Below are positions 51,801 to 59,588 of a DNA stretch of 64,000 bases, one piece after another. The translations under genes were made by a program, and so were the position numbers. Location: contig JBGVKG010000064.1 of NCBI GenBank assembly GCA_045123575.1, forward strand, positions 1-64,000. The letters run 5' to 3'. Numbering within the stretch: the first letter of the stretch is position 1; each line of letters starts with the position of its first letter. Below the pieces are notes generated by a model. It worked only from the letters and a program-made list of their open reading frames with translations. It did no database searches and was not told the origin of the DNA. The stretch comes from SVEL01 sp045123575 (lineage in GTDB: Bacteria; Bacillota; Clostridia; Lachnospirales; Lachnospiraceae).

Positions 51801-53248
51801 TCGATCTCTGCCGACTTCTTATCTCCAAGTAGAGTTGCTACGAAGTCCTTTTCATCACCAGAAGCACTGTTAGCCTCTGTGAAGTAAATGATTGTCTTAC
51901 CATACTTTAAGTAAGGTGTCTCAACACCACTGATAGATGCTACTGACATAACACCCTTGTATGTTGATGGTGAACCAACTGTACCTGTATCTGGATTAGA
52001 TGTAAGACCTAAGTTACCATTTGCCTCTGAACCATATGCTGAGCTGTAGCTGTTTGATGCAGCTACAATCATGCTGATACCAGCATCTCTGATCTTGTCA
52101 TATACTCCATTCATCATCTCTTCATCTGACTCACGGCTAAATCCGCAAGCTGTACCGAGAGACATGTTAATAACATCTACACCTAAAACAACACAATCCT
52201 CAAGTGCTGTAAGTATCCAAGACGCAACCGCTGTATCATATACGTCAGAGAATATCTTCATAGATACAAGCTGTGCATTAGGTGCTACACCTCTTATTGT
52301 ATCATCATTACCAACTATAACACCTGATACGTGTGTACCGTGATTATTGTGTGTTGCATATACATCAGGATCCTTGTCTGCATAGTCGAAACCATATGGA
52401 ACCTTTTCATTGATGTATACATTATCAGCAGTAAGACCTGTCATAAGAGTACTAGCCACTGTATCATTGATCACCTTAGATACATCATCATATGTAAGTC
52501 CAAGCTTCTTTGATGTAAAGTTGTTTGGCGAGAATGCTGAGTGATTAGACTCCAAACCTGTATCCAATACAGCAACTACCATTCCTGTTCCATCATATCC
52601 TGAATCTGAGCTATCGAATATACCTGTATCAAATACATTAACCTTATTCTCTACAAGTTCTGTCTTAGCTACCTTATATACCTCACTTACGATAACACCT
52701 GTTCTATCATCAAGTGATTGACAAGTTGCCTTAAAATCACCAGCCTTGATAGTTATTTCAAAACCACTAAGAAGTCTTGAATAATCGCTACCAGTTTTGT
52801 ACGCAACTCCTTTTTCATCTAATTTACTAAGTATCTCTGCTTTTTTCTCAGCGATTTTAGCCTCAATATCTGCTGCTTCATCACTAGTGAGAGCATACTC
52901 AGCAAAGCTCATAACTCTATCTGTCCCCTCGTAGGCATCCATCAGATTCATAACATCAACTGTGATTATGACTGATATTTCTTCGCTATCCTTAATATGT
53001 CCAGGTAATTCTAATACCTTTGACGAATCAAGAAACTTTTCATAATCAATCTTGATGTCCTCTACCTTCTGAATAGAAGATGCCTCGTGCTTTGAACCAT
53101 TATTGCCTAATACGGATGATAATCCATTAGAAGTATTGTGGCCCAAAACTCCAGCCAATGGTGAAACCACTGCTTCAGAAATCATCGCTGATACTATAAG
53201 TAATGCTGCTGCACCCTTAAGTACCTTTGAAAGCATTTTCTTCTTCAT
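45830..53248 (-). CDS. Giant cell-surface subtilase with BspA-type leucine-rich repeats
   Basis: The 2472-residue protein has a signal peptide (MKKKMLSKVLKGAAALLIVS). The S8 protease domain is related to C5a peptidase/lactocepin: Asp in VLDTGLESNHS (about 226), His in HGTHVSG (about 301), Ser in SGTSMACPN (about 622). A PA domain sits between His and Ser (about 450-560). Next come Fn3-like and Ig-like (Big_2) domains to about 1390. About 26 LRR_5 repeats of the form IGxYAFxxCxxLxxV follow (about 1395-2175). A membrane helix (about 2369-2391) and an 80-residue Lys/Ala/Glu-rich tail end the chain. There is no LPxTG motif. The start is ATG 53248; upstream in-frame codons include the promoter leader. 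It heads the operon with oppABCDF, so it probably feeds peptides to that importer. Confidence 0.9.
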   Translation of the reverse strand: MKKKMLSKVLKGAAALLIVSAMISEAVVSPLAGVLGHNTSNGLSSVLGNNGSKHEASSIQKVEDIKIDYEKFLDSSKVLELPGHIKDSEEISVIITVDVMNLMDAYEGTDRVMSFAEYALTSDEAADIEAKIAEKKAEILSKLDEKGVAYKTGSDYSRLLSGFEITIKAGDFKATCQSLDDRTGVIVSEVYKVAKTELVENKVNVFDTGIFDSSDSGYDGTGMVVAVLDTGLESNHSAFSPNNFTSKKLGLTYDDVSKVINDTVASTLMTGLTADNVYINEKVPYGFDYADKDPDVYATHNNHGTHVSGVIVGNDDTIRGVAPNAQLVSMKIFSDVYDTAVASWILTALEDCVVLGVDVINMSLGTACGFSRESDEEMMNGVYDKIRDAGISMIVAASNSYSSAYGSEANGNLGLTSNPDTGTVGSPSTYKGVMSVASISGVETPYLKYGKTIIYFTEANSASGDEKDFVATLLGDKKSAEIEYVVIPGVGRTADYTGLDVKNKIVLVRRGSNTFEEKAIIAQEQGAAGIIIYNNVSGDIKMNVGTTTLAVCSISQDEGEMLAAKGNGKLKISVDQTSGPFISDFSSWGPTPDLGIKPEITAHGGSILSAVTGGGYDRLSGTSMACPNLAGVVILLRQYVVENFKDIANDPVAVNAMVYKLLMSTADIALGKNGNPYAVRKQGAGLANLMSSIKTTAYLTTYDKDGKEMDKTKLELGDDPSKKGVYEFKFTINNFGNKSLTYDLGAYVMTEGVSDTKTNAGLTTVTEESVILDGAKIEILSVDGGKLKGSQVTVDGGKDATVTMKISLTKENKKYLDKSFENGMYVEGFVTLKAKKGTDIDLNIPYLAFYGDWTVAPLWDKDYYETNPDELDDGISDEDKTKPDAYATRPIGGVSEDYVSYLGSYYFIQNPEEIAIPAMREHVSLSNQEGTIHSLRYVWAGLLRNAAKIEVKITDDVTGEVIFETTDTDVRKSYGDGGSIYPANVEIEFDTLDFNLKNNSKYTVTLTGYLDYGKDGGLTTNKKTTFQFPLTIDFEAPTVSDVEFYYEYDNTLKKNRLYAKVAVYDNHYAMSGQLGYIVSGQDENGNPIPELKPFSQYMTPIYSQENSTTYVTYELTDYIYQLKEDTINKNTFVLTVYDYALNYATYEIGLPIDYTDFYFDSLDEGLVISPNEVYSLEPLIYPSTEWAELLQFTSSRPSVVRVVNNKLVGVNSGKAVIKAQDPTTGKSVTFEVVVLKEGDEGYRKYDKPVADIFRVDGFYTMKAYYILDSNEKEIGDTGSTNFFTSGYDLTLYPSESVVLNCTLDAYFPNDTTLSFETSNEDIVTVNESGVVTAVAEGFASITVKVLLDGKSTYYSETISVEVKDQFITMGASLSHYYGLGGVVTIPTRLSLKEIGAFAFSNFDYVAKTEEDLLFDDQSVTKQWFIGDSTVTKVIIPEGVEKIGAYAFANLTALEEIVLPSTLESIDYGAFYGCTALEKISFSGENNLKIINQNAFENCNLKGTLDLSKAFVISDYAFAGNQRLEEVITADKLISIGQYAFAGCKKLTNVTITVDTVKYGAYCFTGCESLTSFYVNASVLPEGMFYECKSMTSVKIGPNVNDIEPFAFRDTKIALFEIDSANKAFKVQNADYVISADGTKLIAVSPVVAGEFTASNIGNASVSVIAKGAFSHNTKITSVVLDKVTSVGEYGLASNKALTSITLGTLTNIGEYAFFEAGITKLPAMAEGVQIPNYAFACTALTSVAIPDGMVIGEGAFSDCLNMTNIVIGNNVTIGNHAFSTDKDKAFKTLYYTEGGKRYYYYEFASALNSLTIGENAKIGENAFAYAASIKNITLGANAEIGKMAFYNAVSLENIDLSKALTIGDYAFSGDVYYICLDENMTVAAVSKDGQYIYSYHGPALKSVNLSSATSIGKNSFSYCRDMKSVVLGSGITVIPEYAFAGCIKLESVNLENVKTIEQYGFMETDLRNVDVSATETIGDYGFVSNKNLSGLKLNPNGVDIGEGTFSYCEKLSKVENIQFAKNIGEYAFAYTTITNVDLSGAVSIGTHAFIKEKLTPFTVKLGANLEKLGDNPFAMCKIEPFHIVETENFAGIDYNKKIYTFDISEKVKVVDGSLYCIIDTGYELITYAGTNNTNVNILEDTVRITSMAFAGSDVEIVTLPYTVASIGHKAFYGCDKLDIMTFASYNAPILEEEFDPAYYNSLEHIPGSGDYGNYTDYDGTEKKIVGMNLIPFYMWNVSSEMFSNVFYGANFVDYVGYVEDKMIMIRPVNGQNYDSYVMDQYFDIILDGSTAADKITLAAIKAIKAIPERVTYNDKALVEAARAAYSKIATTEQQALVKNYSDLITAEQRIKALTPADEDKTGPENKADNTGLIIALVVLIIVLAITVSYYLFRPQIDDAVKAYLADRKDPEKKAKRAADKAAKKETAAKKTAEKKAAKKEADAAKKAAKAEKKAVNEAEEASEEGDSNEKEN

Positions 53249-53305
53249 TTGTCTACAACCTCTCTCTTGTTTAGTTCTTAAATTTTTATTTACGCAATCC
53301 GTATT

Positions 53306-53334
53306 ATTATACCTTGTATACATAAAAAAAGCAA
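53306..53334 (-). promoter_or_regulatory. Sigma-A promoter of the protease-opp operon
   Basis: TTGCTT (53329-53334) and TATAAT (53306-53311) on the minus strand, spacing 17, about 58 bases before the protease ATG. Confidence 0.75.
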
Positions 53335-53339
53335 GATTA

Positions 53340-53346
53340 TTCGACA
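53340..53346 (-). promoter_or_regulatory. Spo0A-box-like heptamer just upstream of the protease promoter
   Basis: TGTCGAA on the minus strand is an exact match to the 0A box core, 5 bases upstream of the -35 element. A 7-mer match can be chance, so this is only a candidate. Confidence 0.3.
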
Positions 53347-53447
53347 TATTCCGCAAACTTTATTGGTGTTTTCACTTTATCTGCAAGTCTATGTGATAGC
53401 TATGTGAACGTTACCTGATTTTTACATATTATTCCCCTAGTCAATAA

Positions 53448-53476
53448 TTTACTTTACATGGAATCTATGGTATAAT
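53448..53476 (+). promoter_or_regulatory. Promoter of the CxxC-tail membrane protein gene
   Basis: TTTACT (53448-53453) and TATAAT (53471-53476), spacing 17, 62 bases before the ATG at 53539, which follows a GGAGGA Shine-Dalgarno. Confidence 0.6.
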
Positions 53477-53538
53477 ATTTGAGTTAAATAGACTTACGTA
53501 ATCAAAACAATCAAACAAAACTTCTACGGAGGAATACT

Positions 53539-54363
53539 ATGACAAATGAAAATAGTATTGATGCTTCTAAAAAGCGTCAATCAACGTTGCAACGAGCACA
53601 TTTCATATATGCCGTATGTCTAAGTATAGTTATAGTTATTACTGGTATATGCTTTATTACTGCCTGTATCGGTATATATAACTCTGGAAACAAGCAGCCA
53701 TTCACAAGAGAAAGCGTTGCTACTGCTTTTGCAAGCATCTCTATCCCTGTGTATATATGTACTGTTATGACTATTGGCGGCATTATTTTTGATATTGTAT
53801 CAAAAACAGACAGCGTTAAATCTCGACCTAGCAAGCCTTATGCTGCTATATTGAAGAAAGCATATACAACAAGAACATTTTCGGAATGTGATGATGTTGT
53901 TCGTTCACAAATTACAAAAGAACAAAATTCAAGAAAGATACATTCCATTATAAGAACTGTTTTATTTTGCACTGCTAGTATTGTCTTTCTTGCGTATGGT
54001 ACAAATTCAGATAATTTTCATCAAGTCGAAATTACTGACTCAATGATTAATGCTATGTTTGTACTATTGCCTTGCTTAATCGTTTGTTTTGCATACGGAC
54101 TTTTTACAGTTATTTATTGTGAAAAGAGTATGGAACGAGAGCTTGCACTTGTTAAATCTCTTCCAACAGCTACATCTATACCCGACAGCATTGAGGCAAC
54201 AAAAGATAAAAACACTACTTCTAGTAAACTTATACTTTTTGTTAGAATAGCATTATTGATATTTGGTGTAATCATATTGATTTACGGTTACATGACAGGT
54301 GGTACTATGGATGTTTTGACAAAGGCTATCAACATCTGCACAGAATGTATAGGATTGGGGTGA
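53539..54363 (+). CDS. Membrane protein ending in a CxxC motif (CD1871A-like tail)
   Basis: The 274-residue protein has five or so hydrophobic segments (about 25-48, 72-92, 138-155, 170-192, 232-250) and charged loops. The last residues are KAINICTECIGLG. This short tail, a membrane helix followed by NICxECIGxG, is the mark of the small CD1871A family of CxxC proteins that sit beside 4Fe-4S membrane proteins in Clostridia. Here the tail is attached to a much larger body that I do not recognise. It lies 5 bases before the polyferredoxin-thioredoxin gene, so the two are co-translated partners. The CxxC could pass electrons to or from the partner's redox centres (inference). Confidence 0.7.
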   Translation: MTNENSIDASKKRQSTLQRAHFIYAVCLSIVIVITGICFITACIGIYNSGNKQPFTRESVATAFASISIPVYICTVMTIGGIIFDIVSKTDSVKSRPSKPYAAILKKAYTTRTFSECDDVVRSQITKEQNSRKIHSIIRTVLFCTASIVFLAYGTNSDNFHQVEITDSMINAMFVLLPCLIVCFAYGLFTVIYCEKSMERELALVKSLPTATSIPDSIEATKDKNTTSSKLILFVRIALLIFGVIILIYGYMTGGTMDVLTKAINICTECIGLG

Positions 54364-54368
54364 TATAG

Positions 54369-55856
54369 ATGAGCAAGATAAAAGATACTATTATAAGAAT
54401 CCTTCCTAGCAAAAGAAAGATTATTCAGCTATACGCTGCTGTTCTTTTTAATGTAAATTTCAAAGGATTTATTACTGGAAATATTTATAAAGGCGATTCA
54501 AAGAAAATGTGTCTGCCTGGACTAAACTGCTACTCTTGCCCTGGTGCTGTGGGTGCATGTCCATTAGGTTCTCTACAAGGTTCTTTCAGTGCTGACAGAA
54601 GTACCTTATACTATGTATGTGGCATATTAGTTTTGTATGGATTATTATTAGGACGTATGATATGCGGATGGTTTTGTCCATTTGGCCTTATACAAGAGCT
54701 TTTATATAAGATAAAAACTCCTAAGCTTAAGAAAAGCAAGGTGACACGCCTACTTTCATACCTTAAGTATGTTATATTGGCATTCTTTGTATTTATAGTT
54801 CCTATAATGTACGCATTCAGAGATACGCCATTACCTACATTTTGTAAGTACATATGCCCTGCCGGCACACTTGAAGGTGGCATAGGGCTCTTATCAAATA
54901 AAGTAAACGAAAGCTATTTCGCAATGTTGGGACCTCTTTTTACATGGAAATTCCTTCTTATGATAAGCTTTATAGTTGGATGTGTATTTGTCTTCAGATT
55001 ATTCTGTAGATTTATCTGTCCATTAGGTGCATTATATGGTTTCTTCAATAAATTCTCATTCTTTGGAGTGAAAGTTCAAGATTCAAAGTGTACTGACTGC
55101 AATCTATGCGTTGCTCACTGTAAGATGGATATTAAAAAGCCTGGTGACCATGAATGTATCGGTTGTGGCGAATGTGTTAAGGTCTGCCCTACAAAGGCTA
55201 TACTTTGGAAAGGTCCAAAGATACTAAATCAAAATATGGACAACACAGAAAATGCTGCTAAAAACAAAAAAATTCGTTTCATCACAAGATGTATATCTTC
55301 AGTGGTGCTTGTTGTTCTTTTAGTAGTATTTGCGATAAATATTTGGAACGAACAAAAAACTTCATCATCTATTATTGATTCAGGACAATCAAACGTAGGT
55401 GACCAGACTGTTGGAAATAACATTGGAAATCTTTGTCCAGGATACGATTTGAACATCGTAACTAAGGATGATATTACATCGGATACTATAAATCCTGTAA
55501 AAACTGGCAAGATAACAATCATTAACTTCTGGGGAACATGGTGTACTCCTTGCGTTAATGAACTCCCTTACTTCGACAGAATTGCTTCAGAGTATAAAGA
55601 TGATGTAACTGTTATAGCGATACATACAAATATGGCTAATCAAACCGAAGCTGAGTACCTTGCAAATCATTATGCTGATTCAGATATTATATTTGCTACA
55701 GACATAGAAGGCGAAGGCTACTACACAACTCTCGGAGGACGAGATACATATCCTTATACAGTTATCTTAGATGAAAACGGCATCATACTTCACAAGATTG
55801 TGACTGCCCTTGAATATGAAGACTTAAAAGAATATGTCGAGGACGAATTAAAGTAA
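54369..55856 (+). CDS. Membrane polyferredoxin fused to a TlpA/ResA-like thioredoxin domain
   Basis: The 495-residue protein has an N-terminal NapH/CcpA-type membrane part with the paired motifs CGWFCPFG and CRFICPLG. It also has a Cys-rich loop (CLPGLNCYSCPGAVGACP). A cytoplasmic double ferredoxin domain follows (CTDCNLCVAHC, CIGCGECVKVCP, about residues 238-275). Then come a further membrane helix (about 308-327) and an external thioredoxin-like domain with active site WGTWCTPC near residue 388. The layout suits carriage of electrons from cytoplasmic ferredoxin-type donors across the membrane to a thiol-disulfide exchange site outside, a role otherwise done by CcdA plus ResA/TlpA. The electron donor and targets are unknown. 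Confidence 0.85.
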   Translation: MSKIKDTIIRILPSKRKIIQLYAAVLFNVNFKGFITGNIYKGDSKKMCLPGLNCYSCPGAVGACPLGSLQGSFSADRSTLYYVCGILVLYGLLLGRMICGWFCPFGLIQELLYKIKTPKLKKSKVTRLLSYLKYVILAFFVFIVPIMYAFRDTPLPTFCKYICPAGTLEGGIGLLSNKVNESYFAMLGPLFTWKFLLMISFIVGCVFVFRLFCRFICPLGALYGFFNKFSFFGVKVQDSKCTDCNLCVAHCKMDIKKPGDHECIGCGECVKVCPTKAILWKGPKILNQNMDNTENAAKNKKIRFITRCISSVVLVVLLVVFAINIWNEQKTSSSIIDSGQSNVGDQTVGNNIGNLCPGYDLNIVTKDDITSDTINPVKTGKITIINFWGTWCTPCVNELPYFDRIASEYKDDVTVIAIHTNMANQTEAEYLANHYADSDIIFATDIEGEGYYTTLGGRDTYPYTVILDENGIILHKIVTALEYEDLKEYVEDELK

Positions 55857-55871
55857 ATTAAACAAAATTTT

Positions 55872-55902
55872 TGGCTGGGTCATTTGACCCAGCCATTCTT
55901 TT
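55872..55902 (+). terminator. Terminator after the polyferredoxin-thioredoxin gene
   Basis: TGGCTGGGTC (55872-55881) pairs perfectly with GACCCAGCCA (55886-55895), loop ATTT, then TTCTTTT. Confidence 0.9.
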
Positions 55903-55914
55903 GTACCATATATG

Positions 55915-56916
55915 CTATTTCATTTTTTGTACAAACTCTTCTACCGATAATGCGGCAGATGCATTAAGTAACCACTCTTTTAAAATAACATCTCGTTTTT
56001 CACTCATAATTTGTTCTAGCAAATTATCAGATAAAACTCCTTTCGTTTCCAAAATAGAAAGTATAGACTGAGTTATTCCTTGAGCTATCCCTTGGGCTAT
56101 TCCATCGTTATGTATTTTTTCACTCTCCATCTCTAATACTTTACCACCGCCCATAAGATTCACCTCACGTTTAATATTCTCACTATCACCAGCCACAACT
56201 TCAATTAATCGAGTTGTAAGACTTAACAAATCGTGTAGATAATTATAATCTATTTTTTCGTGAGCTTCAAGTCCTAATAAACAATCATATATATCTTTAT
56301 AATCATCTACAAGCTTTTGCAACTCACTCTCCTGCTTATCTATTTCCTTTAATCTTTTTTCAAAACGTAAAATATAATAAGGGATAAAAAATAATAGATT
56401 CTTGTTGAAAATCTCTTCTTTTGTATAATCTTGTACCTTTACGACTGGCACTGTATAATTTGCCGATGAACCATCTGGCATAATCAATTTGACCTTCAGT
56501 TTATCTGGTGATTTTGAATTATGACGCAAAAACAATACTGCTGATTCAGGAAATCTCAAAACAGCTCTATCTTCCTCCCTCTCCCAATTTGATAATGCTA
56601 CATGAAAATCATACTCTATCATGCGTATCTCCATACCATTCTTTGGATTACTCTCACATTCAATATGATAAAGTCTGCTTCTTATCTTTATACAGCTGTC
56701 CGTAACTCTCTTTATGGTCTTTCCGTCGCTTTCCACTATGTAATGCTCGTTAGATATAAGCGTAATATCCTCAGACATTTCATAATCTGTTTTAAATATC
56801 TCATTTATCACAGGTATAATAAGTTTTTGACATCTTTCTAGCAATGTTCTAAATACATCATCATAAGGTGTACCTGTCATATCTGTTATTAATATTCTAT
56901 TTTCTTTATTTTTCAT
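55915..56916 (-). CDS. Rpn-family PD-(D/E)XK nuclease/putative transposase
   Basis: The 333-residue protein matches the Rpn/PDDEXK_2 group of recombination-promoting nucleases. It starts TGTPYDDVFRTLLERCQKL, has the nuclease core VTDSCIKIRSRLYHIECES with the catalytic Asp and the ExE element, and ends in a helical region with GIAQGIAQGITQS, a repeat typical of the group. In E. coli, Rpn proteins raise recombination in a RecA-independent way. These genes are often mobile and occur in many diverged copies. It is a single gene between convergent and unrelated units; no terminal repeats were seen. Confidence 0.85.
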   Translation of the reverse strand: MKNKENRILITDMTGTPYDDVFRTLLERCQKLIIPVINEIFKTDYEMSEDITLISNEHYIVESDGKTIKRVTDSCIKIRSRLYHIECESNPKNGMEIRMIEYDFHVALSNWEREEDRAVLRFPESAVLFLRHNSKSPDKLKVKLIMPDGSSANYTVPVVKVQDYTKEEIFNKNLLFFIPYYILRFEKRLKEIDKQESELQKLVDDYKDIYDCLLGLEAHEKIDYNYLHDLLSLTTRLIEVVAGDSENIKREVNLMGGGKVLEMESEKIHNDGIAQGIAQGITQSILSILETKGVLSDNLLEQIMSEKRDVILKEWLLNASAALSVEEFVQKMK

Positions 56917-57041
56917 ATATTTCTCCTATATAAATTAATTACATATCTTGTTTTTATGGGAATATAAGCGAAAAATAAGCACAACAATATTTATGAAATA
57001 AAGATATACATATTATACCACAATACACACCATATTGAAAT

Positions 57042-57074
57042 AAAAAAACCTTGAGGGCGATTACACCCTCAAGG
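57042..57074 (-). terminator. Terminator of the 788-residue surface protein gene
   Basis: CCTTGAGGG (57049-57057) pairs with CCCTCAAGG (57066-57074); on the minus strand seven T follow (57042-57048). Confidence 0.92.
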
Positions 57075-57109
57075 AAATATTTACTAAATCTATTAAAACA
57101 ACTTAATGT

Positions 57110-59476
57110 TTAGTTCTCAGTTGTCTCTCTCTTCTTTAAAACAACTACTGCTGCAGCTACTGCAACAACAAGGAGCATAGCTACTGGAGCCATATCACCT
57201 GTCTTATCTGGATTAACTACTGGAGGATTCTCCACTGGTGGATTGTCTACTGGAGGATTCTCCTCTGCCTTTGGCTCAGCAGCAAATACATATGTACTAA
57301 AGTGCTTAGCATCAAATGTAACCTTGCCGTCTACAACAGCAACATCCTTTGCAATAGAAACGAGCTTATTGTTCTCTTCATCAAGCCAGAACACTTCAAT
57401 CTTTTCAGCATAATCAAGAGCCTCTGGAACAGCAACTGTAACTGTTATCTTCTCAAGCACATCACCTTCTAATAACCAGTTCATTGAATAGCCCATTGAA
57501 TCTACTACATCAAGATCAAGCATCTGATATACCTTATCCTTAAGTGCAGTTGCAGCTAAAGAATCGATCAAAACATACTGTGGCTTTCTTGTAGGTGTTA
57601 CTTCAAGAGTTGCGTCCTCAAGTTCAACTACCTCGTCCTCATTATTCTCATCGATAACAATTGATGAACCCTTTCCAATCTCCTCGATTTCTGAGTCATC
57701 TGTGATTGTATCATCCTCTACAACATAGCTTTCATATGAAAGTGTTATATTGAAATTCGCCTCTGGAGTACCATTATTTGCCCATGGATCTTCTGGGTCA
57801 TAACCACGAAGAATTATCTTAACTAATTCACCTTTCTTAACTACGATTGAATCTGTCAATATAATTGTACCATCTTCATTTTCAAAGCCATCACTATAAT
57901 GTTCTCCAGTAGATGCCACGTCACCTCGCATAGAGTAAAACCAACCTTCTTCACAGTTAACAACTATTGTAATCTTACCATCTACAAGTGCTTCGTAAAC
58001 TAAAAAATACTCTCCATTATTTGAAGGAATATTAACTTCCTTATCACCAAGCTCTATTTCTTCTGGATTTTGCTCTGTTCCTTCTGGATATACAAATGAA
58101 ACCTCAAAAGTAATTTCTTCGTCAGAATCGTTAATATACTCAAACTTTGGTGCCTCATAAGAACCTACTGGCATTGTAACGTCAACCTCGATGATTCCAT
58201 CCTCTGCTGTATATGGCCACTTATTGAAATTTACAGATAATCCTTCTGGAGCATCCTCAATAAAAAGTATTGAACCATCAAATCTTCCTGTATACCAAAT
58301 GGAAGAATTTGGCTTAATAGTAATTGTCTCTGTAAGTTCCTCATGCATAATAGGATTTGGCTCTGTACCCTGTACAAATTCGCCTTCACATACCCACGCA
58401 TAAGTATATTCGCCTGCTTCTGTTATATCTGTAGAATTATACACTACCTTAATAACAAGTTCATCCTCTGCCTTAACATCTATGCTAAGAACTACATCTC
58501 CATACTCGTCTTCTTCGCCATCAACAGAAAGTTGATAATCATCAGCAGCATCGTTAACAGTAACATATACATCACCCTTAACACCTTCTGATACAGACCA
58601 CTTATTCTCATAGAATGAAAGTGTTCCATCTGCTGGTACTATGTACTCGTAATAATATGTTTTGGAAGAAAACTCTGTAATAGAAAGTGAAAAACCTCCT
58701 ATTTGTGTGATTGTCTCAGGATTTTCTTCTACACCTTGCTCCATAAATTCGCATCCCCATATAACTCTCTCTGCAGGACATATAGGTGTGCCTTCATTTA
58801 CTGTTGCGACAAAGATAAGAATTTCATCATCAGCTTTTGCATCAACCACAATTTCATCTATTTCATCACCATATGTTGAATACTGTAAAATTCCATGATT
58901 AACAACTAAATTTACTACCGCCGAGCCCATCTGATTCATAACCGAGAATACGTACTGACCGTCTTCTTCTACTACATACTTATAATAATGAGCATTTGAC
59001 TCATTATTCATAAGATTAGCCTCTGATAACTCAACATCACTACCAATTGCTAACTGTCCAATTGATTCTATCACCTCTGGATTATCCATAGAATCTCCAG
59101 CCTCACCCATTGATAAGTTTACATTTACAGTTATAGATTCCTCTGTATTTGAATTTACTAATCCAAATGTTGTACCCATAGCATTAAGTGTAACCTGAAT
59201 CTTTCCATTAGCCATAGGTATTAAAACCTGACGTCCGTATTGTACCGAAACATCCCAGCTTCCTGATACCTCTAATGTAGCACCATTAATCTGCTGTGCC
59301 ACTGTGTCAGAAAAAATGTAATAAATTGTCTCACCTGCAGGAATTGTTACTGAAATCGAATCACCCTGATATAAATATGGGTCACTCGAACTTCCATCTG
59401 CTGCAAATGCAACTGTTGTCATTGAGAAAATCATACACATTGCTAAAGCAAGTGCTAAAAACTTCTTTATCTTCAT
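57110..59476 (-). CDS. Surface protein with repeated beta-rich modules and sorting-signal-like C-terminus
   Basis: The 788-residue exported protein has signal peptide MKIKKFLALALAMCMIFSMT with AFA-A cleavage. The body is a series of beta-rich modules of about 100-130 residues. They are introduced by similar linkers such as GVEENPETI, GTEPNPIMH and GTEQNPEEI, and resemble bacterial pre-peptidase-like domains. The C-terminus, PDKTGDMAPVAMLL, continues as a hydrophobic helix and ends KKRETTEN. This is the layout of a sortase signal, though the motif is not a clean LPxTG. A TTG at 59485 is rejected because it lies too close to the GGAG sequence; ATG 59476 is used. It has its own promoter and terminator. 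Ligand unknown. Confidence 0.75.
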   Translation of the reverse strand: MKIKKFLALALAMCMIFSMTTVAFAADGSSSDPYLYQGDSISVTIPAGETIYYIFSDTVAQQINGATLEVSGSWDVSVQYGRQVLIPMANGKIQVTLNAMGTTFGLVNSNTEESITVNVNLSMGEAGDSMDNPEVIESIGQLAIGSDVELSEANLMNNESNAHYYKYVVEEDGQYVFSVMNQMGSAVVNLVVNHGILQYSTYGDEIDEIVVDAKADDEILIFVATVNEGTPICPAERVIWGCEFMEQGVEENPETITQIGGFSLSITEFSSKTYYYEYIVPADGTLSFYENKWSVSEGVKGDVYVTVNDAADDYQLSVDGEEDEYGDVVLSIDVKAEDELVIKVVYNSTDITEAGEYTYAWVCEGEFVQGTEPNPIMHEELTETITIKPNSSIWYTGRFDGSILFIEDAPEGLSVNFNKWPYTAEDGIIEVDVTMPVGSYEAPKFEYINDSDEEITFEVSFVYPEGTEQNPEEIELGDKEVNIPSNNGEYFLVYEALVDGKITIVVNCEEGWFYSMRGDVASTGEHYSDGFENEDGTIILTDSIVVKKGELVKIILRGYDPEDPWANNGTPEANFNITLSYESYVVEDDTITDDSEIEEIGKGSSIVIDENNEDEVVELEDATLEVTPTRKPQYVLIDSLAATALKDKVYQMLDLDVVDSMGYSMNWLLEGDVLEKITVTVAVPEALDYAEKIEVFWLDEENNKLVSIAKDVAVVDGKVTFDAKHFSTYVFAAEPKAEENPPVDNPPVENPPVVNPDKTGDMAPVAMLLVVAVAAAVVVLKKRETTEN

Positions 59477-59514
59477 ATTTCTCAATTCTCCTTTCGTAAA
59501 TAATTAATATATAC

Positions 59515-59543
59515 ATTATATCACTTGACTGCCAGTGATTCAA
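59515..59543 (-). promoter_or_regulatory. Sigma-A promoter of the 788-residue surface protein gene
   Basis: TTGAAT (59538-59543) and TATAAT (59515-59520) on the minus strand, spacing 17, about 39 bases before the start codon. Confidence 0.7.
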
Positions 59544-59588
59544 TGTCATTTTAAGCTTTCGTTAAGAAACTATAACATTTCAATAAAG

